DNA of 64,000 nt, taken from contig JAJSPD010000043.1 in NCBI GenBank assembly GCA_021307315.1, positions 1 to 64,000 of the forward strand, in the 5' to 3' direction. Positions 22,180 through 34,144 of the stretch are shown here, in pieces. A program made the position numbers and the translations under genes. Every line of letters starts with the position of its first letter. The first letter of the stretch is position 1. This stretch comes from Bisporella sp. PMI_857. Taxonomy: Eukaryota > Ascomycota > Leotiomycetes > Helotiales > Helotiaceae. The notes below the pieces were generated by a model that did not search any database, was not told the DNA's origin, and worked only from the letters and a program-made list of their open reading frames with translations.

Positions 22180-23364
22180 TTACTCCATGAGGAACTTAAG
22201 TATTTTTGCAATCAACTGCTTTGTGATGTGAGTCGGATTGTCATCGCCATCCTCCTCGACTTCGTCATCAACATCTCCCTCCTTACTACCAAACTCCAAC
22301 ACAAACTTTGGTAGCTTGTAACCCATTAAACCTTTCTGGCGTGCATTATTCACAAGCTTGACTGCCAACCACTTCATGGCAGCATCGCCAACTCCCTCCC
22401 GCTCCTCGCGTTCTTGCTCTTTCATCTTATCCCAGACCTGCAATCTGCCCAGTTCGTTATCCCAGTCTTTAAAAACATAGGTGAATGTATCCAAGTTGCC
22501 AAAGCATTTGACAACAGAGCTGATATCGTAGGTAGAAGGAGACATGTTGCCGGCCTTAAAGTCTTCCCATGATGGATTGTAGTCATTGTTGAAATCACAA
22601 GCCAGATGACGGATCTCGCTCCACCAAACCTGCAAGGGGAACCCACCATCACACGCGAGACGGATCATGGCATCGGGACGCTTGCCACGGTTGGAGGCTA
22701 ATGCATGCTTGGCAACGCACTCATGGAGATTCTCGATGAAGATCCTAGTGGACTTGTTGTAGCGGATGATGCCCTTGGGGATAGACTTGTTCCAACCACC
22801 TTCTGGGGTGGTGCCAGGGCAAGGGATGTGGATTGCGGGAAAGCTGCCGGCTGGTAGTGTAAGAGGAAAAGCTGCAAGGTAGACGGTACGAGACTCCTGG
22901 CAGGCAGAGAGGAGACTGATTTGGGGATTGGTGCAGCGCGCGATTGTCTTACTGCTGAGGGGACCGAGAAGGCGCGTTCGAAAGCTGAAGAGGGCAACGA
23001 GACCGTTGGCGCTATTCATGCTGACTGGATGGAGACTGACGCAATAGAACGGAGCCGACCCATTGTCTATGAACGAAATCGTCAGTTTTTGCCGTTCATA
23101 TAATAGTGAAGGAATGTACCTACCCCCTGCAGGAAGAGCATATCTCCAGATCTTGAGACGAACTTTCGAAGGGAGATCGGAGAAGAGAGTAAACGCCGCC
23201 AGATCCTTCCCAGTGCATCCAACTGGATCCATAACCTCTCCTCTACTTATATCATCTTCATCTCCTTCCTCAGTCTTCTCATCTCGATCATGATAAATCG
23301 ACACGATTTGAACCTCAATAACCTCAGAGCTGCTGCCTTGACTAGCTCGACCGTTAGGAGCCAT
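22180..23364 (-). CDS. 2EXR domain protein (tandem copy A)
   Basis: Two exons, complement of 22180-23066 and 23124-23364, give 375 residues. The 57-bp intron (donor GTAGGT, acceptor ATAG) is not a multiple-of-three reading accident: it joins ALPAG to DNGSAPF, and the neighbour at 24399 splices at the same place. Without splicing the frame stays open, which could mislead a gene caller. The 2EXR signature starts at about residue 58: FTLFSDLPSKVRLKIWRYALP, followed further on by LLSACQESRTVYLAAFPL. The 2EXR family (PF20150) is a very expanded fungal family of unknown function. The C-terminus is acidic (GDVDDEVEEDGDD). The shared leader DPVGCTGKDL with copy B shows a recent duplication. Confidence 0.88.
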   Translation of the reverse strand: MAPNGRASQGSSSEVIEVQIVSIYHDRDEKTEEGDEDDISRGEVMDPVGCTGKDLAAFTLFSDLPSKVRLKIWRYALPAGGRYIPSLLYERQKLTISFIDNGSAPFYCVSLHPVSMNSANGLVALFSFRTRLLGPLSSKTIARCTNPQISLLSACQESRTVYLAAFPLTLPAGSFPAIHIPCPGTTPEGGWNKSIPKGIIRYNKSTRIFIENLHECVAKHALASNRGKRPDAMIRLACDGGFPLQVWWSEIRHLACDFNNDYNPSWEDFKAGNMSPSTYDISSVVKCFGNLDTFTYVFKDWDNELGRLQVWDKMKEQEREEREGVGDAAMKWLAVKLVNNARQKGLMGYKLPKFVLEFGSKEGDVDDEVEEDGDDNPTHITKQLIAKILKFLME

Positions 23365-24398
23365 AATCGGGGTAAGACAGAAGCTACTCGGTGTAGTTAT
23401 TCAGTTAAGAAATAGTATCTGCCAAGGTCTATCGAAGTTGATAGCCTTATCTTGCTAGGCAAGTCTGTATTTCGAGGTAGAACTTGAGGCTATTCGACAG
23501 TTTCTACGACTTGGTGTACATTAGAGAAGTTGAAATTCACCAGATCGAAGCTTTGAGTCTTGCGTGCAAGTAAGCAACTGGTAGGCACCTCTTATGGATA
23601 CAAAATAGTGGTAGGAGAGTGCGCCTATTTAAATCCACGAATCCAGAGAAAGAGATAAGTCATATGGATATATTCCACGAGGCATCAATCGACCATTTCA
23701 TACAGGGAACCCAGCCTCGCGCAACATCATTCAAGGTGAAAGTCCCCGAAAGAATACCTGAAAAGTTCTAACATTCTGTAATAAAATTACAGAACTTGCT
23801 GCTAATGGCACTCACCTACAGCCACCAGAGTTCAAGCACATCTTCAGGATATTCGTTTATCCATCCTCAGATACCTATTCGAAAAGCCAAATGGATTAGA
23901 GGTAATAAAATCCATCAATCATATAACCTTTTTGTAAGGTCGTGTAAATTAGAGCTTTGCCTACAAAATGTATATCACAGAACAAAAAGGCACTATTCAC
24001 AGATAAAATTACAATATATCATGTTACGCATCGCAGTTTTCATTATATACCCAGGGCATCTAAGCTAGGATAATTTTAGTTAACATTGTATTTATACAAA
24101 GAATGGTCGGATCACTTTGTTGTGTTGACCCGACATGGATTGAACATGGCTTTGCATATGGGTTAATACCGGAGTAGCCTTTAGATGGTAGCAATGTGAG
24201 GGAAATGCCTTAAGAAGGCAATAGTCGAGGTGAGAAGGAAGGCCATAAAAACACTAGACCTAAATTCTCTTTAATTGTGGCTTGATATTCGAATAGGAGT
24301 ACCCACTGCTTCGGGTTGGATTACGGAAGAAGATTCAAAGCCGGTGCCTGAGCCAAAGCGATGTCGTACTCAAAGTCGTTCAATATGAATGGGCTAGC
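23365..24398. other. Spacer between the tandem 2EXR genes
   Basis: Promoter of copy A on its left side and the 3' flank of copy B on its right. No gene recognised. Confidence 0.4.
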
Positions 24399-25531
24399 TT
24401 AGTCGTCTCCGATGACCTTGCTACCGAACTCAGCAACGAAATTGGGCATCTCGAAATTCAGTAGACCTTTGTTCGTAGCATTTTCATCAAGTCTATTGGC
24501 CAGCCAAGTCACCGCTCCATGAACTTCTAGTTCCAGTTCCCTCTGATACCCCTTATCCAAGATGCCCCATGTTAGATAATCATCCTCTCCCATCCGTATA
24601 TCCACGAGGTAAGTGAATGTTTCTAGCTTAGAGCAAGCCCCAACTGCAGTGCTGATGTCGAAATCTGGTGTCATCCCATTCTGATAGTCGTCCCAACTTG
24701 GGTTATAATCATGATCGAATAGAATGGCTAGGTTTCGAATTTCACTCCACCAATTCTGTAGTTTCAAACCTGCATCTAAGGCGGCACGTATTCTGGCTTC
24801 CTGCCCATGATATCCTAACGGGGTCTTTAGGACACAGTCATGCAAATTGCTGATAAAAACTGTGGTGTCTTTATTGTATCGAATAGCGCCCTTGGGAGCA
24901 AATGTAGAAGGCGTAGGAAGGACTTCTGGTCGTTGTGGTACAAACTCTGGCTTCCATGTTGCGGGGAGACAGAGGGGAAACTCGTCAATGTAGACATTGC
25001 GGGATTCGCGGCAGGCTGCCAGCAAGCTCAGCTCTAGGCTCGTGGAGCAGACAGTCGTAGAAGAGGGACCCCAGCCGCATATTTGCAATTTTGGGTGGTA
25101 AGAAAACAGCGTGACAAGACCGTCCGCGGCAGTATCGCTTAAGAAGTTGAGTTTAACGAAAAGGAAAGGGGCCGATCCATCATCTAATATACAATGTTAG
25201 TGTACTGGCTTGCCATATTCAGGAAGCAAAAGGCTCAGGAGAGAATTCACTTACTGGCAGCAGGAAGGGCACGCTTCCAGATCTCGATTCTCGTTTCCGT
25301 TGGAAAGTTGGAGAACAACTCAAACTTGGTCAAGTCTTTCCCAGTACATCCAACTGGATCATCTACCTTCTTCGCATCTTGAACCTCAGCCTCATTCCGT
25401 CCTTCAACAATTTCGCCGATTTCCTCTTCTGCGTGATCGCCTGACAAATCTTTGTCCTCATTATGATAGACATTAACCAGTTTAAACGCAACCAGATTCG
25501 CACTTCCCGTAAACCCATCAAGGGAAGCCAT
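24399..25531 (-). CDS. 2EXR domain protein (tandem copy B)
   Basis: Two exons, complement of 24399-25183 and 25255-25531, give 353 residues. The 71-bp intron (donor GTAAGT, acceptor TTAG) lies at the same codon position and in the same phase as in copy A, joining ALPAA to NDGSAPF. Domain signature: FELFSNFPTETRIEIWKRALP at about 70-90, later LLAACRESRNVYIDEFPL and RNLAILFDHDYNPSWDDYQNG, which parallels RHLACDFNNDYNPSWEDFKAG of copy A. Copy B lacks the long acidic C-terminal extension of copy A. Function unknown; neither signal peptide nor membrane segment is seen. Confidence 0.88.
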
Positions 25532-26563
25532 CGCGATATCAAAATTCGAAAATAAGGTACCGTATTATAATGCTATATGCCGGACACGGTCGGTGATATC
25601 AAGAAATCGATGGCTTGTTCTGGACAAGTACATCTGAAATGGGGTCAAGGAAAACCAACTCGAGATATTGGAGATGAGCTCGGTGCACTTTTGCGAAAAG
25701 AAGCTAGCAGCAGTACTAGAAATTAAAGGTTTATTGTAATCGATGCCTGTAAGCCGGCAGTGGTATACCTGATCAGAAGGTTGGTGCGAGAGCTTGGTTG
25801 AGTTGGATGAGGCAGGTTACTTATGCATGGGCGAAGGCGAGATTCTTTGAACGAGGAGCTCTACGTGAATTCGTTCGCCACCCGCATGAATCAACTATTG
25901 ATTCAGAGACCTCAACATCTGATCTCGTCTAGTGTGAGGTCTGCATGTGTGATTATATTGTGGAATAGTAGTGTAGTCTCCGTGGTAACACCAGGGACCA
26001 CCAAAGCCCGCCAGAATTCATGTTAGTAAAATTAGAAAACCTTTCAACTCGATATTTTGTACAACTTCCCCCCCCCCCCCCCCAAGTTTTAAGCTTTAAT
26101 TTTGTATTATTGTTATTATTTGCAATTACAGTAAACAATGCGTCAAATGTATTCTAATATAAAATAACTACCAAACCAAATTTTTTTTTTAACTTTGTGT
26201 ACTTGAAATATGCATTTACAATAATTACGGTTTTTAAGTTAACAAATTTATATTCAATGTTGCAAAATTTATTACTTGCTAAAGTTGTAAATTTTGAACA
26301 CAAACTTAAAAGGTTATAACATGAATTCTAACAACCCCTGGTAACCTCACAGCTGCGTTTACCTAATGCGGTCGTTACCAAATATATTGAATTTAGGATA
26401 TCCATCCTCAGATATGTATATATAACAATATCCTGGGCCCGAGCCTCCAACATTCCTCCTTCCTGAAGTGAAGTAAAGGGGGAAGGGGGCAGTGATCCCA
26501 TCCAATAACTCCAGGCTATGCCAATCAAAGTGCCTCCTTGTCCTATCAAATCATGTACAAATA
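25532..26563. other. AT-rich spacer with a 16-C homopolymer
   Basis: Promoter of 2EXR copy B at its left end. A run of 16 C bases sits at 26068-26083, followed by about 250 bp of very AT-rich sequence (26090-26330). No coding sequence recognised. Confidence 0.5.
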
Positions 26564-29500
26564 TCACCCAAACTTCCTAAAGCCCTCAACTCCCAAAGTC
26601 GGCACTTCAACCCATTTTAAACTCGGAACACCCTCCTGTCTCCTCCTCTCTGTGAAATTGTTGGCCTCCGCTACCACAATCGTCCACTCTGCCAAGGCCC
26701 TGCCTGCATACTTTGAACGCGCTACGCTCTCTCTGCTTTTCACTGTTTCTGCTGGATCCCGTGGCACAACTTCTCTACTGATACCTGGAACTTTGGCGCC
26801 TAGCCAAGCTTGTGCTGGCGCTGGAAGCCGTGGAGGCACGACCCTCCGCTCACCGGAAACATTTTGAATGGACCCTCGGCGGCCATTATTCTGCGTCGGA
26901 AAATTTATCTCCTCACGCTTTGCGAAGTTCTGAGACCATTCTAGGCTAAATCTGAAGGAGTATGCTCGGTGTGTGGTCGAGGTAGGTGCAGCATCGCTGT
27001 CGGAGCTAGAACTTTTACTATTCAATCCTGGCCGTGAGCGTGCAATGGCTGTTTCGCGCCTTGCCTCCTCCAATGTTTTTGTCGGGCTCGATCCCAGTGT
27101 CGGAGACGAATGAGCCTCATTGGAAGGAGATAAGGTCGAAGGAAGGATCCTGCCCATAAATGTCCAGCGCTTTTTGTTCGGCGTTGTCAACGATTCATTG
27201 GTCGACTTCAGGGTCGGGGCATCTGATGTCTCTGTTTTCGTTGCGGAAGTGATAGAATTTCGTCTATAATTAGCGACAGCAGGATCTGCAGATACCTTCG
27301 AGGATGATGATGACATGATGCCGTCGAAGCCCACGAAAAGACTGGCAGCTGGTACATGGTTGTCATTACGAATTATCAACAAACGGCGCCCAGGCGCGGG
27401 GAGGCATGGTGCCGTGGATGGTGGGAGGAGGTTAGCTCTCGCTGCCGCCTCCTTCATGAATAGGTACTGAGCCCAAATATGCTTGAGTCGTGACAAAGCT
27501 ACATTAAATATTTTCCTATACTCAATTAGTAAGATTCAAGATGAAGTGATAGATGAGCTCACGTATCTAAATCAGTAGCTTCGCTATCATCTCGACAGAC
27601 TCGCCAGCACAAGAGACGCATATAATACGCTCTAACCATAGGGTTCCAATGTTGAAAGTACATTTCGAAAGTCTCCTCACTCAAAAGCCACTCTAGACAC
27701 AAGACCTCTTTCCGCTGCTCATTAGCGGTAATGGCAGCCCAAGTTCCATATAGAAAAGCAAATACCCGAAGCTCTGACATGGTATTTCGACTTTCAAGCA
27801 TCTTCTGACAAACCAACAGCCAAAAAGGCCAGTCAATAAAGTCGAACTCGAGTGCGTTGGTGTGCTGAAATCGAATATAGATGATTAAGGCTTCCTCCAT
27901 GAAGTCGCACAGAAGGAAGCATGAACTATGGTTGAAAAGCGATGTTCTCATAGCGGCCGCCTCCATCATATTTGCAAAAACTTCAGCAAATGTCATTCGA
28001 GCTGATTCAAAGGCCGAGGAACGTTCAGAGAGAAAGTCACGTAGGAGCATGATCAGACGATTCTCACCCATCAGCCTCGATGAATTGCTCGAAGGTAATG
28101 GGAGAGCGGCAGCATTGGCGTCAGCTCCGGTCAAAACATCATCAAACGTAATCGGTGGTGGCTCTGGAGCGGGATGGCGATGTATCGTGGCTTCAAGCAC
28201 TGCTAATACTTGCGCGTTGACGAGAACGAACCCTATAAGCAAATATTAATAAGGGGCCCAAATACATGGACGGTGTAAGCTACCCGGGGAACGAGCTTTC
28301 GCTGCCATTGATAGCTCCGGAGACATGAACTCTTCTGCAAGAATATGATAGTGTTTCACGAACACGAAGAACATATCACTGTCTCGACCACACCACCTTG
28401 CAACCCACGGGCCGTGCCACGGAATCATTCTTGCTGCAATTGGGACGTCCCATTTCCGTCGCAGATGGTTGGACATAGTTCTAGCAGAAGACCATCCCAG
28501 AGAGTGTGTGTGCTCTGGAAAAGCCGATAAAATTTCGTTAATATCGGTTTGGGTTGCCCGCTTGGGTAAGCCAAGCTGATCAACTACCCGTCGAATGACT
28601 TCCGGCTGAAGTTTCCATATCCTAACAAGCACTTCTGCAATTCCAGGAACGAAAAAGAATGCATATGCCGCCGCCTTCCCACAAAAGGCGACAAGGCTAG
28701 CTGGAGCATGACGAAGGGACATCTTATCAACCACAAATCTCATCTGAGTAAGGAGGTTCTCAATGAATAAGTTCCGTATATTATGATAGACTGATTCTGT
28801 GACGAATTGTGACTCTGAAGAGGATACGGAAGTTGAGGATCGCTGTCTCTTCAGAACTGGGCGTTCGGGTAATTTGATAGCAGTCCGTTCGGCAACAGGT
28901 GCAAAAGGTGATGGGTGAGTACGCCATTCTGGCCTCATCATGATAGCTAAAGCTGCCTCCAATAAAACCGGTCGATCCACACCGGAAACGGCCTGATTCT
29001 GTCGTCCATCGAGAACATCTAGAAGTCCACGCCACCACTTATTCAGAATCATGATCCGCCTGTCAAGATCTTCCGGTCGCAAGTTCCTGTTTGAGGGGTG
29101 CAATGAGTGGTTCTTGAGAAATGGTAGAAGAGAACTTCTCACAACATTTGTTTTCAATGACCATGTTTTCGACTGGAATTTCGAGAAATCATTCTCCAGA
29201 GACCGAAACGGAGACCATAGTTCATCTCGTCTTGGAGGTGATTCAGCATGTAGGGTTTGGAGCTTCTCGCTAGTAGGAAGTGGAGGAACCTTATCAGTGG
29301 AAGTTCTAGGGGTGGATCGATTATCCGAAGAACTCCTAGGTAAGCTGCTCGTAGACGAGTTTGTAGATGCCAATGTTGTGAAGTTCATGAGTACACTCTG
29401 GGGTCTTTGTTTAATCTTCTGGAAGGTAGAGCTGGGCCGGGAGAGCTTTGGGGGACTGGGTGCGAGCTTTGCAGGGCTAGGCCTTTCGATTTTGTGCTGG

Positions 29501-30159
29501 ATGATAGATGACCTACGTGACTTAGGTGGTGAGCCGGCGGTTGGTTTCGGACCATCTCCATTGTCCGACTCCTGTTCTGAGTCTTTGCCTATTTTGCGCC
29601 CCGGAGAAGGTGACCTGGATGATGCTATCCATGACTTGCGAGCAAAAGTCGCAAACGATTCTGATACAGTCTTGGTTTTGTCCCGGGTAGATTTTGAAAT
29701 TGAAGGTACGGGAGGAATATCACTTGGTGCAGTATGAGACGGCTCGGATCGTTCGCGTCTCTCTGGAGATCCTTTCGCAGAGCTTACCCGCTGTATCCAA
29801 GACTTTGGTCGTGCGACGAGACTCTTCCTCCTCCCAATCCGTTCTGTTTTTGGAGTCTCGTCCTTGGCCGGGCTCTGCTCCTCGCCTTCAGCCTTCCCGC
29901 CATTGTTTCCCTCTGCAGATTGTATGGTTTCTGCCGATGCCACCCGATATATGGGCTTTTCTGTATTGCATTGCGAGGTTCCGAAGGCGGGCACTGAAGT
30001 ATAGCTCGCCGATCTTGGGAACTCCTCCTCTCCATCTGGCGCTCGTGGTCGTGTATGGTTGCCATTAAGCAGATTTGGAATATCGGAAAAGGATTGCGCA
30101 CGAGGAAACGCCGAACTTGAATCGAAAGCTGCTGGCATAGTCATCAGCTGAACAGGCAT
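26564..30159 (-). CDS. DUF1765 (UPF0592-type) family protein
   Basis: Three exons, complement of 26564-27515, 27563-28232 and 28284-30159, give 1165 residues; introns are 47 and 51 bp with GT-AG ends and phases that agree. Residues 1-320 are disordered and Ser/Pro/Arg rich (for example IGRRKSLVARPKSWIQRV, SPPKSRRSSIIQHK). The conserved part begins near 340 (NLRPEDLDRRIMILNKWWRG) and includes RNLFIENLLTQMRFVVDKMS, CGKAAAYAFFFVPGIAEVLV and, in exon 2, FVLVNAQVLAVLEATIHRHP; exon 3 opens with DTKIFNVALSRLKHIWAQY. This pattern is that of the fungal DUF1765 family (PF08578), which has a fission yeast member annotated as a UPF0592 membrane protein. Biochemical role unknown. The tail after ~920 is again low complexity. 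Family assignment is from memory of conserved blocks. Confidence 0.78.
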
Positions 30160-32276
30160 TGCTTCCGGGCGCCCGCGAGGCTGTTGATCGTAGCTACACG
30201 CTCATTTCATTGAAGATGCAAATTACTGAACTCGCAACATTTAGTGTTATGATTTCTGGCGGCAGAGGCTTCTAGAGTCTCGGCGAACTTATGTGGAAAG
30301 CAGACTCTGCAAGGCAAGCAAGTGAATTGTTGTTGTTTCACGAATGATGGATTTCTCGAGACAAGACCATTCCACCTTGTTATCGCAGTTCGATGAGAGG
30401 GCGGGCAACGATAATTCACATAAACGGTTTTTGTAACGACGGACTCGATGATAAAGAACAAAATTAATAAGAAAATGGAAAAGGACCAAGGGTGACGAAG
30501 CAGGAATTGAGGTGTTAAGGTGTGGAATATTGATTCTTAGAGTAGACGAAGTTGAAGTATGAGAATGTAATGTTTGAGGCTTGGCCGGGGATTGGCCTCA
30601 CTTTTTTCAAGGTTTCTTTTGACAGGTAAAGGTAGTTTGGTGGGACATGGAAGTGGCTCAACTTCGGTCTGCGGGGGGGGGGAATAAGGATGGATTCTTA
30701 ATTTAGGCTTGATGGTGGGATGCCAGGGTGTCAGAGCTACTGCTAGTTGGTACAGCTACTTACTGTCAGTGGTAGGGGGGTTACTGCTGTACCAGGGGGA
30801 ATATGACGAACGACAAAGGGCATTGTATGCTTCGTAACTTATAGCCGTGTCAAATTCTTTTATCTCTCGTAAGCTCTTGGGGGAAAAGGTCAGGTCGCGA
30901 TGTGTACAATAATTCAACAATATGTAATAATGCATGCGCATGTTCATCAAGACACCGGCGCATTCCTAGCGGACTGTATGAGTACGGCGCTGTACTGTAC
31001 TGTATCACCATTGCAGAAACCCTGAATCATGATTGTATTGCACCACTTCCCTGACATCGCCCCCATATATCCAGGACCGAGAGGTGTTCCATTGGATCGA
31101 AACCTCCAGAGGCATGTTTGATTGACTCGACACGCGGGGGCTTTTTTTGAAGGATGAAGTAGACTACAGTACGGTACAGTACTTACTTATCTACTTCAAC
31201 TCCACTGACTCCACTGGCACGCCAAGTTATGATATCAGCCACAATTTAACGTCAACGCGACAGTGGCTGGGATGCGATGAGATGAAACTGTGCCCGTGAA
31301 AGTTGCATGTATAGTACTGTAACTGCCCTGTAATCAGCCCGCCTTTCGCGGGGACAGAAAAAAAAAATAACTGCCTGGTAAACCACATTTCATCTAAAGT
31401 TGGCTCGTCATGACCTTGATCTGAGTTCGAATCGGTCGGAATGCTTTCAACGGATGTGCCGGAACCAACCAATCTGGACTAGAGCAATCACTTTGCATCA
31501 GCTCTTCTGTTGATGTATGTTGTTGTTGCTGTTGTGCTGCCCCCATGCATGACCAAAGCGTGATCAGTTGATACTACCAGCTTTTGGTGTAGGGTTCTAT
31601 CCTTGATAGCAGCTGGTGAGATTATCACCATGACGTCCCTACTGATGATTGGAGACTGGCTCCGGGCACAACGTCTCAAATCTGCCGAAGTCAATCGTGG
31701 TCAGGCATGGGTTTTCATTTATCCATGAGGGCTTGATAGGGGATTTCTTGAACCCTTGGCCTGCCCCGTGTTTAGGATTTTGCTACATTGCATCTTCGAT
31801 GCCGGATGACTTTTCATTCCCTGTCTTGTCTACTGTCACCTTTGGGTATAGGATTGTCATTGTAATACTAGCCAAGTGACTTGCCTGCAAACCAGACCCG
31901 ATGTAGGGCGGGTGACTGTGTTTTGTACTGGAGAATTGAGAGCACTCGAACATCCTGCACACATTTTATGTGATCATTTCAACAACAGCTTCGCGCCGGA
32001 AAATGGACAATGCTGTCTTTTCATGATGCTGATAACCTCAAATCTGAGGCAGCAAGGTAGCATATCACGACTCGGACAATTAAGAGAGCCAGCCTCGTAT
32101 CTTTAAACCCCCTTGATTGTTTACATCACTCCAGCCTTGTACGACCAACAATGTGCCCACGTCAATCACAACTACTAAACTTCTTATAAGAGTATCTTGC
32201 ATTCGCCAGCACAGTTCTCAAACCACCAATTGAATTATTTCTAGCCCTGATTAGCCCCTAACATATTCCACCAGCA
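30160..32276. other. Divergent spacer with TACAGTAC-type repeats
   Basis: About 2.1 kb between divergent genes. It holds a G-rich run (10 G near 30672-30682) and two clusters of short inverted motifs, CTGTACTGTACTGTAT near 30989-31004 and TACAGTACGGTACAGTAC near 31165-31182, which are complementary to each other. No gene was recognised; the right end should carry the promoter of the F-box-like gene. Confidence 0.45.
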
Positions 32277-34144
32277 ATGGAGAACGCTCCACTGCCCTAC
32301 GACATATTTGACTTGATCCTAAAAAGTTATGCCCGCATGTACAGATTCTGCAAGAATGCAACACTACCGCTTCGTCTAGTCTGCAGAGATTTCGAACAGA
32401 TCCTCTCTCCTATAGTCTTCAAAACTATCCCACTGGAGTTTTCCAAGTTTCTTCGACATGGGCCAATACCCAATCTATTCGACTTAGATAGAGTCGCCCA
32501 CTATATTGAAGCAGCATATGTAGATATGATGGTTATACGAGATGAGCGTATGTGAAATCTTGTTCTTTCCACATTATTTACGATCTCCGCCTCTTACGCA
32601 CATGCTGATTGATCATGTAGAAGAAATAGTTCGCCTGTCAGATGTCTTCCAAGGCATAACACAAAAAGTACCTGAAATGGGACCATACTTCGACTCTCTT
32701 CGGCAATACTGCATGAGCGAAAACACTTTTGATGAAACAGATTTTAGGAGGGTGGTAGAAGGTGTTCTAAGAAGGGCAAAAGAATTGGTTCGATTCAAGA
32801 TCAACCTCCCATTTCAAGTAGTCGGCCACGCAAGCCAGACCGCTACGTTATTGCTGGCCACGACCTTGGCATGCATTGCAAAACGCGATCCCTTGGAATA
32901 CAAGACTCTCGAAACACTTGTATTGGATCATGTTAGTGACACGTCAATTATGTCGATCTGTAATAATCATATCGATGTCGGAAATGCTGTGACGGTATTA
33001 TCAGGGCTCAAGAATCTAGTGATATCAATCAAGAGACAGGAGTCAAGGGTCGAAACTCAGACAGCATTTACTAAACACTTATGGTTCCTGCTCGGAAAAG
33101 CTGCCAGTCTCGAAAGCCTATGCCTCATTGGTTGGAATGTTAAACGGAACATTACAACCAGGAAGAATATTAACAGACATACTTTGACCATGGATGGTGA
33201 GTATTTGTGAACTGTCTAAAGACTCCTGCTAACGATCGAAGATTGGACAATGCGTAGTATGCCCTACCAGGTTGACAGTCCCACCCGAGTTCAACATTTG
33301 AAATATCTAGAACGTAAGCACCAGAATCAAAGTCCCAAAGACGGAAATGCTGACCAGAATTATAGTTAAACGTCTGGACATCTTCGCTATCTCATTAGTA
33401 TCTTTAATCCAGAGTAATGCGTCGTCGCTAAAGGAACTTTATCTAAACGAGGTGTATTTAAAATTGAATACGGAAATGCAGCTTACTCACGTGCCACTCT
33501 GGATAGGTCAGCATGGCTTGGACGAACGCCCATGGGCTGAAAGATCAAAATCGGCTATCTGGATAGCGGAAAATCTTCGAGAGATGGAAGGACTAAATCT
33601 AGAAGTTCTCGTTGCAACTGGCTTAGGATATGATGATTATCGTCCTGGCCAAAGCAATCCCGACCAGGCGGCCTATGATCTGGTAGATCCCATGGGTCTA
33701 GGACGCTCATTTGATCAACGCTTCGTGCAAGCTTCTATGCGTAATGAGCTACAGCATGAGGCACTGTCCGCTTGCATTGGTGAATCCTCAGAAGTACAGC
33801 CAAAGACCAAAATAGACGATTTTCAGATGTCCAAGGACCTATCCGTCCAGATGCGCAGCCAGGTCGACCATCAGCTGTCCAAAGATGGAACTTTGATTCG
33901 TCCTGATGGCCACCTTCATCCTATCAAGTACGATGTCGTGACTTTTCAAGAAGTACACAACACCACGTCACAATTCCACAAATGCATCGATGGCCATTTC
34001 TACAACCATAATGACCGTGCCTTAAAAGAGCTTCAAAGCATCATTGAGATGGCAGATAGAGGAATGCGCCTTATAGATGCAGAGATTGATAGAAGTCATG
34101 CCGCTCAGGTCAATCCGGATGATGGAACCATCACAGAACCGTGA
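32277..34144 (+). CDS. F-box-like protein, four exons
   Basis: Exons 32277-32547, 32621-33196, 33242-33313 and 33366-34144 give 565 residues; introns are 73, 45 and 52 bp with GT-AG ends (GTATGT, GTGAGT, GTAAGC donors) and agreeing phases. The start MENAPLPYDIFDLILKSYA with LRLVCRDFEQILSPIVFKTI at 30-55 resembles an F-box or F-box-like pair of helices. Leucine-rich stretches follow (LETLVLDHVS, LKNLVISIK, SLESLCLIGWN, SLKELYLNEVYLK). The C-terminal ~250 residues lack repeats, are rich in Asp, Gln and His and contain LHPIKYDVVTFQEVH. Function not known; substrate recognition in ubiquitination is the usual role of such proteins. A third exon of only 72 bp is supported by frame continuity on both sides. 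Confidence 0.75.

Noticed and set aside
26068..26083. 16-C run as a functional element
   Set aside because: More likely a homopolymer or assembly feature; no supporting context.
29051..29737. 228-codon open frame opposite the DUF1765-type gene
   Set aside because: Antisense shadow of the low-complexity Ser/Arg-rich part.
31415..31445. GAGTTCGAATCGG, a T-loop-like sequence
   Set aside because: No A-box or acceptor stem upstream; chance match.
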